Origin: Thermococcus sp.
GTDB taxonomy: Archaea; Methanobacteriota_B; Thermococci; Thermococcales; Thermococcaceae
Reading direction: 5' to 3'
Assembly (NCBI GenBank): GCA_026987155.1
Contig: JALSNG010000071.1
Coordinates: forward strand, 1 to 9,624
DNA length: 9,624 nt
The translations under genes were made by a program, and so were the position numbers. Position 1 is the stretch's first letter. Each line of letters begins with the position of its first letter. This document shows, in pieces, positions 5,627 through 9,624 of this stretch. A model generated the notes under the pieces. It was not told where the DNA came from and did not search any database. It saw nothing but the letters and a program-made list of their open reading frames with translations.

Positions 5627-6445
5627 GTGAAGTTCGCTGGAGTTGACCTTAGTGAGCCGAGGATAATGGGCGTCATCAACGTTTCGCCTGAGAGCTTCTA
5701 CAAGGGAAGCGTCAGGAACGACGAGGAAAGGCTCATTGAGACTGCAGTTAAAATGGTTGAAGAAGGGGCGAGTTTCATCGACATCGGCGCCAAATCGACC
5801 GCCCCCTATTTGGAAACCCAGATTTCTGTTGAGGAGGAAATCAGGAGGGCGGTGTGGGCGATTGAGACCATCCGCGAGCAAATTGATGTCCCGATAAGCA
5901 TAGACACGACGAGTGCCAGGGTCGCTGAGGAGGCTCTCAAAGCCGGGGCGGACATTATAAACGACGTCACCGGGCTGAAGGGTGACCCCATGATGGCGCA
6001 GATCGCGGCTGAATATACTGCTCCAGTGATTCTCTGTGCCCATGGGAGAGTTCAGAACCTCAGCGACCCGGTTCACACCGTTATAGACTTCCTCCAGGAG
6101 AGCCTCATCATAGCAGAGAGGCACGGTATCGAGGAGATAGCCATAGACCCGGCGATAGGCTTCCTCCGCCCGGAGTGGCCTCCCTGGTATGAGTGGGACT
6201 CAAAGATTCTGGCAAATTTAAACTTCCTCAAGATATTTGGAAGGCCGATTCTCGTTGGAGTATCGAGAAAATCGTTCATCGGGGTAATAACCGGGAGAAA
6301 AGACCCGGCGAAGAGATTGTCTGGGAGTTTGTCTGCAACGGCAATAGCAGTCCTCAGGGGAGCGCACATCGTCAGAACGCACGATGTTGGGGAGACGCTC
6401 GATGCCGTTAGAATAGCATCTTTCATTGGACGTTATGCCCCGTAG
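5627..6445 (+). CDS. Dihydropteroate synthase homologue (archaeal pterin-arylamine condensing enzyme)
   Basis: A 272-residue TIM-barrel protein of the dihydropteroate synthase family, which joins hydroxymethyl-dihydropterin diphosphate to an arylamine. Visible family motifs: MGVINVSPESF (14-24), IDIGAKSTAP (51-60), PISIDTT (89-95), IINDVTG (110-116), the CAHGR segment (137-141), IDPAIGF (173-179), VGVSRKSFIG (210-219) and VRTHDV (249-254). The loop that reads G-G-E-S-T-R-P in bacteria is G-A-K-S-T-A-P here, and the Met-His segment is CAHGR, so the arylamine site differs from that for p-aminobenzoate. In methanogens a homologue uses beta-RFAP as the arylamine; the divergent beta-RFAP synthase-like gene makes that the likely substrate here. 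The gene's last 23 bases overlap the convergent AI-2E-type gene, and its stop codon lies in an inverted repeat. Confidence 0.9.
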   Translation: MKFAGVDLSEPRIMGVINVSPESFYKGSVRNDEERLIETAVKMVEEGASFIDIGAKSTAPYLETQISVEEEIRRAVWAIETIREQIDVPISIDTTSARVAEEALKAGADIINDVTGLKGDPMMAQIAAEYTAPVILCAHGRVQNLSDPVHTVIDFLQESLIIAERHGIEEIAIDPAIGFLRPEWPPWYEWDSKILANLNFLKIFGRPILVGVSRKSFIGVITGRKDPAKRLSGSLSATAIAVLRGAHIVRTHDVGETLDAVRIASFIGRYAP

Positions 6446-7427
6446 CCCTTGTCTTTTTCCACTCCTCCAAGAGGGTTTCAAGGAGGGAAAGGGCTACGGG
6501 CCCTATGATTATCCCCACGAGTCCAAAGGCCACGAGACCGCCGAAGATTCCAACGAGACTTATGAGGGCGTTGACTCCAACCCTTCTCTCTATCCCAAGT
6601 CTTGGCTTTACCACAACATCGGGACCTGGTGAAACGAAGACGATTCCATAGAGCGCCATCATTAGGGCCCTGCCCAAACTTCCCGTTTCGAGCAGGTACA
6701 ATGCCCCGGCAAGCCAGATGACCCATCCTCCTAAGAAGGGCAGGAGTTCGAGTAGCACCGTGAGTATCCCTGCGGCTATCGAACCGCCCGCGTCTCCGAG
6801 ACTAAAGAGGTAGAAGGCCAACGCAAGGAGGATTCCCTTTATAATGCTGAAAGTGAGCCAGCCGCGAAGGAGGTTGTGGAGGGCGTTAGCGGCGCTGTTC
6901 AGGAGCTTTATTGCGAGTTCCCGGTTTTCAGCTGGAAGGAGTGAATAGACCTCGACTTTTATTGCCTTGGCGTTGACGAGGGCACCGTAGAATACGAATA
7001 GCATAACTATGGCCTGTAGGGTTAGTTTGGGGATGGAATAGGTGTACCCGAGGACGTACTCATCCACCCTTCTACCTATGTCCTCAAGAAGTCTCTGGAG
7101 GAGTTCGTAAGTTGACGGAGGAAACTCAAAGCTCAGTAACCATTTAAAGAAAGCGTTGAGGTAGTCCGTTAGGGAGTGTTTTATGTCGTTCATCCAGAGA
7201 GCAAATCCGATTATGAAGAGGAATGTCACAATCGTTAGGATAGCCGTTAGGAGGAATGCGCTCCCCCTGTTGCCGAGACGTCCCGAGAGCCTCTCGTGTA
7301 GGGGGTAGATTATGTAGACGATTGTAACGGCGATGATGATGGGGGATAGGATTGGACTGACCGTCTCCCATACGAGGTACAGGATTATCAGCGATATTAC
7401 TATCCATACTGCGGTTTCAAGTTCCAT
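6423..7427 (-). CDS. AI-2E/PerM-family membrane protein
   Basis: A 334-residue polytopic membrane protein of the AI-2E transporter (PerM/YdiK) family. Hydrophobic segments lie at about 5-20, 25-42, 57-78, 133-150, 190-210, 215-245, 252-266 and 286-318, with the usual soluble stretch (about 80-130) after the third segment. Family-like motifs are LLELLPFLGG (225-234), VVKPRLG (272-278) and the C-terminal GIFGGLVAFGLVGIIIGP (293-310). The family is named after autoinducer-2 export by one bacterial member, but archaeal members are uncharacterised and other members move sodium or protons, so the name should not be taken as function. The ATG at 7427 overlaps the end of the preceding gene by 11 bases, indicating translational coupling. 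Its 3' end overlaps the dihydropteroate synthase gene by 23 bases on the opposite strand. Confidence 0.88.
   Translation of the reverse strand: MELETAVWIVISLIILYLVWETVSPILSPIIIAVTIVYIIYPLHERLSGRLGNRGSAFLLTAILTIVTFLFIIGFALWMNDIKHSLTDYLNAFFKWLLSFEFPPSTYELLQRLLEDIGRRVDEYVLGYTYSIPKLTLQAIVMLFVFYGALVNAKAIKVEVYSLLPAENRELAIKLLNSAANALHNLLRGWLTFSIIKGILLALAFYLFSLGDAGGSIAAGILTVLLELLPFLGGWVIWLAGALYLLETGSLGRALMMALYGIVFVSPGPDVVVKPRLGIERRVGVNALISLVGIFGGLVAFGLVGIIIGPVALSLLETLLEEWKKTRATGHNVQ
6439..6500. repeat. 12-bp perfect inverted repeat across the convergent gene ends
   Basis: CCCGTAGCCCTT (6439-6450) and AAGGGCTACGGG (6489-6500) are exact reverse complements separated by 38 bases, with a smaller nested pairing CTCCT (6462-6466) with AGGAG (6481-6485). 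The left arm holds the TAG stop of the dihydropteroate synthase; on the minus strand both arms are codons of the AI-2E-type protein (for the G-P-V-A-L and R-A-T-G residues). An RNA from either strand could fold into the same hairpin. A role in ending or protecting the two converging transcripts is inference. Confidence 0.6.
6454..6458 (+). terminator. Possible T-tract terminator of the dihydropteroate synthase gene
   Basis: A run of five T lies nine bases after the TAG stop (6443-6445), inside the loop of the inverted repeat. Archaeal transcripts commonly end at short T-tracts, with or without hairpins, so this is a plausible 3' end, but it is a weak signal on its own. Confidence 0.35.
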
Positions 7428-7896
7428 CCAGCATCCCCAGGTACTTCAGTATCAGTTCACTCACAGAGGGCTTGTTGAATACAAAAACGTACCCCCTCTC
7501 GTCGAGGAGGAAGTTCCTGCCGATAACCAGCAATCCCCTCTTGGTCCTGTGAACCGAGGCTCCTCCCAGCTCGATGATTTTCCTCACATCGCCTGGAAGG
7601 GCCGTTTCTTCCATGCTCCTTTCAATTCTACTCCTGATGCTCTGGTTCATGAACTTCACTGGATTCGGCCTGAACTCTTCGGAATGTATCTCCTCAGCTT
7701 CGAGGGATATTCCCCAGAACTCCTTAGCGCATTCGAAGGGATAAACGTAGCCCTCCCCATATTCGGGCAGGTACAGCTCTCGAATAATGGCGAGGAGAAG
7801 CCTTCTGGCATCCTTTCCGTAAAACCGGATTTCGAGGTTGAACTTATCATCCTTAAAGCCGTTCTCGAACACTTCGAGCTTCTCCTCACAGAGCAT
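7417..7896 (-). CDS. Hypothetical protein between SppA and the AI-2E-type protein
   Basis: I do not recognise this 159-residue protein. It has no signal peptide or membrane segment. The N-terminal half alternates short strands and acidic helices (FNLEIRFYGKDARRLLLAIIREL at about 19-41, aromatic-rich YGEGYVYPF 46-54), the middle is a charged amphipathic region (82-98), and the C-terminal part looks like a small beta-rich domain (GASVHRTKRGLLVIG 112-126, RGYVFVF 134-140) ending in a helix. The two cysteines (C3, C56) make no metal motif. Start choice: GTG 7905 overlaps the SppA stop, but GGGGTGA five bases before ATG 7896 favours the shorter form. It ends inside the AI-2E-type gene. Its position suggests a cytosolic partner of one of the two membrane proteins, which is inference. 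It is real by operon position, ribosome site and normal codon use. Confidence 0.8.
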   Translation of the reverse strand: MLCEEKLEVFENGFKDDKFNLEIRFYGKDARRLLLAIIRELYLPEYGEGYVYPFECAKEFWGISLEAEEIHSEEFRPNPVKFMNQSIRSRIERSMEETALPGDVRKIIELGGASVHRTKRGLLVIGRNFLLDERGYVFVFNKPSVSELILKYLGMLDGT

Positions 7897-7901
7897 TTCA
7901 C

Positions 7902-7908
7902 TCACCCC
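7902..7908 (-). promoter_or_regulatory. Ribosome binding site of the hypothetical gene, containing the SppA stop
   Basis: GGGGTGA on the minus strand includes the TGA stop of SppA (7904-7902) and lies five bases before ATG 7896. It makes ATG 7896 a better start than the overlapping GTG 7905 and indicates coupled translation. Confidence 0.65.
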
Positions 7909-8888
7909 TTCAGATAGGGCCCAACGTAGCGCGGATCGATGAAGAGGGAAGTGCTCCCGTAGATCTTGAAGGTGGAGGTTTGTCCTCCCCTTATTATCAC
8001 GACTTTGGGGTTTGTAAGGTTTGCGGCCTTCTCCAGAATGCTTAGGGCATGGTCTATATCTCCTGTTTCATCAACGAGGCTTCCCGTGACGTTCTGAGCG
8101 AACCAGGTTTCTCCCGTTGCAAATTTCTTGGCCTCATCAAAGCTCATGTTCCTTCCCGTTGAGAGGGCGGTGATAAATGCGTTGAAGTAAGTCTCTATCA
8201 TGTTGCTTATCTTTTCCTTTTCCTCGGGCGTTAGGGCCCTCCACTCGGCCCCCATGTCCTTGTGTGGTCCAGTCTTGAAGACCTCTACCTTTATTCCATT
8301 CATTTCGTAGTTCTTTTCCATGTCGTAATGGACGTAGAGAACTCCTATACTGCCAACTTCTGCCAGGGGGCTTGCAACTATCTTTTCAGCCCCAAGAGCC
8401 ACGTAATAACCCCCTGATGCTGCTAAACCCCCTGTGTATGCCACCACCGGCTTTATGAGTTCGAGTTTCCTTACTTCGTCGTATATCTCCATGACTGGGC
8501 CCACCTCTCCTCCGGGACTCTCTATCCAGAGGAGCACACCCCCTATCGAGTCGTTCTTTGCGAGTTCCCTGAGGAGGGGCACCACATCGAGCGCCGTATA
8601 GCTGTCGATTATTCCAAACACAGGAACTATAGCCACCGTCCCGTTTCCAGAGGGGGCATTGTGGGATCGCAGTTGATTCTGGAGGAAGCTCAGCTCCCGT
8701 TGGAGTTGGGCCACCTGTGTCAGGTACGGCGAGCAGTTGGCACCCGTTTTCACTTCCTCCACCCCGTTTGGGGGATGAACGGGTCTGACTGAGTTAACCT
8801 GGGCGTACAACAGCAATGCAGAGATGGTCGATGCCGCGAGCATGAGGGCAAGAACCAAAGCAACGTACTTCCACACTTCCTCCCGCAT
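7902..8888 (-). CDS. sppA: Signal peptide peptidase SppA (S49 family membrane serine protease)
   Basis: A 328-residue S49-family protease that degrades cleaved signal peptides and other membrane-associated peptides. One membrane segment (about 7-29) anchors it, followed by a linker with a predicted short coiled coil (about 55-75) and a catalytic domain with its active site presumably outside. Motifs: VPVFGIID (88-95), WIESPGGEV (121-129), GGLAASGGYYVA (153-164) with catalytic serine S158, GSIGVLY (179-185), and KTGPHKDMG (205-213) with catalytic lysine K210. The Ser-Lys spacing of 52 equals that of characterised short SppA enzymes. It is the short, single-domain form of archaea and Gram-positive bacteria. 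ATG 8888 has GGTGA four bases upstream and is preferred to GTG 8900. N-x-S/T sequons (51-53, 83, 113, 247, 266, 290) are frequent, suggesting glycosylation of an exported domain. First gene of a three-gene operon. Confidence 0.94.
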   Translation of the reverse strand: MREEVWKYVALVLALMLAASTISALLLYAQVNSVRPVHPPNGVEEVKTGANCSPYLTQVAQLQRELSFLQNQLRSHNAPSGNGTVAIVPVFGIIDSYTALDVVPLLRELAKNDSIGGVLLWIESPGGEVGPVMEIYDEVRKLELIKPVVAYTGGLAASGGYYVALGAEKIVASPLAEVGSIGVLYVHYDMEKNYEMNGIKVEVFKTGPHKDMGAEWRALTPEEKEKISNMIETYFNAFITALSTGRNMSFDEAKKFATGETWFAQNVTGSLVDETGDIDHALSILEKAANLTNPKVVIIRGGQTSTFKIYGSTSLFIDPRYVGPYLKG

Positions 8889-8892
8889 CCTT

Positions 8893-8897
8893 TCACC
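8893..8897 (-). promoter_or_regulatory. Ribosome binding site deciding the SppA start
   Basis: GGTGA on the minus strand lies four bases before ATG 8888 and downstream of the alternative GTG 8900, which has only a poorer upstream match (GGGT). The shorter start also gives 35 bases to the TATA-like box, in line with the other genes here. Confidence 0.6.
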
Positions 8898-8918
8898 CAC
8901 CCTTACTCTCCACCCTCT

Positions 8919-8927
8919 CTTTTAAAG
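8919..8927 (-). promoter_or_regulatory. TATA-like box of the SppA operon
   Basis: The minus strand reads CTTTAAAAG here, its centre about 35 bases before ATG 8888. It is a weaker TATA than its neighbour at 8943-8950. That stronger box also reads CATATAAAAGC on minus, but at nearly 60 bases from the start it would give a longer leader. The box at 8919-8927 is my first choice. Confidence 0.45.
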
Positions 8928-8942
8928 GTGCCCCTCGGTAAG

Positions 8943-8950
8943 CTTTTATA
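8943..8950 (+). promoter_or_regulatory. TATA box of the TIM-barrel gene
   Basis: CTTTTATATG is a strong archaeal TATA match centred about 34 bases before ATG 8981, so the transcript should start about ten bases before the start codon. The gap 8889-8980 holds this box, the weaker minus-strand box and the two ribosome sites, and nothing else I can recognise. Confidence 0.65.
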
Positions 8951-8980
8951 TGCCCTCCCCAATTCTTTTCTGGTGGTGGC

Positions 8981-9624
8981 ATGGAGATTGGAGTAACAAT
9001 CTACCCGCACTTCGTTACCAAGGATAAGACGCTTGCATCAGTGCTCGCTGACGTCAAGATCAAGAACTATGACTTCGTTTCAATCTTCCCCCATACCCTC
9101 GGCCTCATAATGAACGGTTCCGTCGTTGAAAAGAAGCTCCGGAGCATTGAAACCACTCTGAGGGGAGTTGGGATAGACTACACGATTAGAATGCCAACTT
9201 CCGTTAACCTGCGCGACCATATCTACTACACGAGGCATTTTCGCGTTGCAAAGGCGGTGGCAGACGTTGCCATAAAACTCGGGGCAAAGGTAATAGTGAT
9301 GCAGAGCGGAAAAACTGGGAGGTTGGACCTTGAGATAGAAGCAATACAACAGCTGGCCGATATGGTGGCGCCCTTTGGCATAAGCATTGCCCTTGAAAAC
9401 ACCTTCAGCGTAAAAGACACCCTCTACGTTGTTGACAACGTTGACCGGGATAACGTGGGTTTTGCCCTCGACGTTGCCCACGCATTCCTCAGCGCCCAGG
9501 GGGATACAAACAAGCTCCTCGACGATGTCAAGCTGGGAACGGATAAGACGGTGATACTGATGATACACGACAACTTCGGAAAGCTCTTCCCCCAAGTGGA
9601 GCCGGAGGATGCTTTAGCTTACGG
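8981..9624 (+). CDS. Sugar phosphate isomerase/epimerase-like TIM-barrel protein (cut by window edge)
   Basis: I translated 214 complete codons from ATG 8981; the frame is open at the right edge, so the C-terminus is missing. The protein begins with the barrel strand MEIGVTIYPH and fits the xylose isomerase-like/AP endonuclease 2 family (PF01261). Probable metal-binding positions are visible: E139 in IALENTF (135-142), D164 and H167 in ALDVAHAF (162-169), and H196-D197 in LMIHDNFG (193-200). Such proteins are sugar-phosphate isomerases or epimerases, inosose-type enzymes or endonuclease IV; the E-N-T-F and D-V-A-H wording fits the general isomerase group better than endonuclease IV. The substrate cannot be told from this part. 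GGTGG four bases before the ATG and a TATA 34 bases before support the start. Divergent from the sppA operon, with apparently separate TATA boxes. Confidence 0.82.
   Translation, partial: MEIGVTIYPHFVTKDKTLASVLADVKIKNYDFVSIFPHTLGLIMNGSVVEKKLRSIETTLRGVGIDYTIRMPTSVNLRDHIYYTRHFRVAKAVADVAIKLGAKVIVMQSGKTGRLDLEIEAIQQLADMVAPFGISIALENTFSVKDTLYVVDNVDRDNVGFALDVAHAFLSAQGDTNKLLDDVKLGTDKTVILMIHDNFGKLFPQVEPEDALAY

Noticed and set aside
5558..6124. Upstream extension of the RFAP synthase-like reading frame to 511 residues
   Set aside because: This part is exactly antisense to the dihydropteroate synthase gene; the ribosome site, TATA spacing and family N-terminus all point to ATG 5557.
6423..7427. Quorum-sensing autoinducer-2 exporter function for the AI-2E-type protein
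   Set aside because: Only the family name suggests this; there is no LuxS or other signal gene here, and archaeal members have no shown role in signalling.
7333..7917. 194-codon open frame on the plus strand
   Set aside because: Antisense to the hypothetical and AI-2E-type genes; the minus-strand genes have ribosome sites and overlapping operon structure, this one has neither.
8889..8980. Small RNA gene or box C/D sRNA in the intergenic gaps
   Set aside because: None of the gaps (573-639, 3696-3795, 5558-5626, 8889-8980) shows a C box plus D box pair, a tRNA-like fold or any structure beyond promoter elements; all are under about 100 bases.
1..9624. Defence island, mobile element or CRISPR system
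   Set aside because: No direct repeats of CRISPR type, transposase, integrase, toxin-antitoxin pair or nuclease cluster is visible, and base composition looks even along the window. The helicase and ABC exporter alone do not make a defence system.

Overview
The window reads as chromosomal DNA of a hyperthermophilic euryarchaeon of the order Thermococcales, more likely Thermococcus than Pyrococcus because the sequence looks moderately GC-rich (judged by eye, not computed). The support is GGTGG/GAGGTGAT-type ribosome sites, TATA boxes about 33-36 bases before start codons, frequent AGG/AGA arginine codons, and archaeal families: AGOG DNA glycosylase, a beta-RFAP synthase-like protein, an archaeal-type dihydropteroate synthase homologue and a short archaeal UbiD. 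Coding density is very high. I see no insertion sequence, CRISPR array, tRNA, rRNA or phage-like segment, so this looks like core genome, not a mobile island.

Layout. (1) 1-572, minus: N-terminal part of an XPB-like superfamily II helicase, cut by the window edge. (2) 640-1905, plus: UbiD-family decarboxylase, divergent from the helicase across a very short promoter region with one nearly palindromic TATA element. (3) 3695-1909, minus: a two-gene ABC exporter operon (permease, then ATPase), convergent with ubiD with only 3 bases between the stop codons. (4) 5557-3796, minus: beta-RFAP synthase-like GHMP-fold protein followed, with a small overlap, by AGOG. (5) 5627-6445, plus: a dihydropteroate synthase homologue, divergent from (4) around a single central TATA box. 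(6) 8888-6423, minus: SppA signal peptide peptidase, an unrecognised 159-residue soluble protein, and an AI-2E/PerM-type membrane protein, all touching or overlapping. The last gene converges on and overlaps the dihydropteroate synthase by 23 bases, and a 12-bp perfect inverted repeat straddles that overlap. (7) 8981-9624, plus: a xylose-isomerase-like TIM-barrel protein, cut by the right edge.

How the genes work together. The clearest functional link is the divergent pair of beta-RFAP synthase-like and dihydropteroate synthase-like genes: in methanogens these families make the arylamine and join it to the pterin of the C1 carrier methanopterin, so this pair probably serves the modified folate of Thermococcales. 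The UbiD gene is a candidate for the decarboxylase of the archaeal modified mevalonate pathway. The SppA operon suggests a membrane-linked job for its unknown middle gene. No wholly new system stands out; the more unusual signals are the shared-TATA divergent promoters, the inverted repeat at the convergent overlap, and the unknown gene in the SppA operon.
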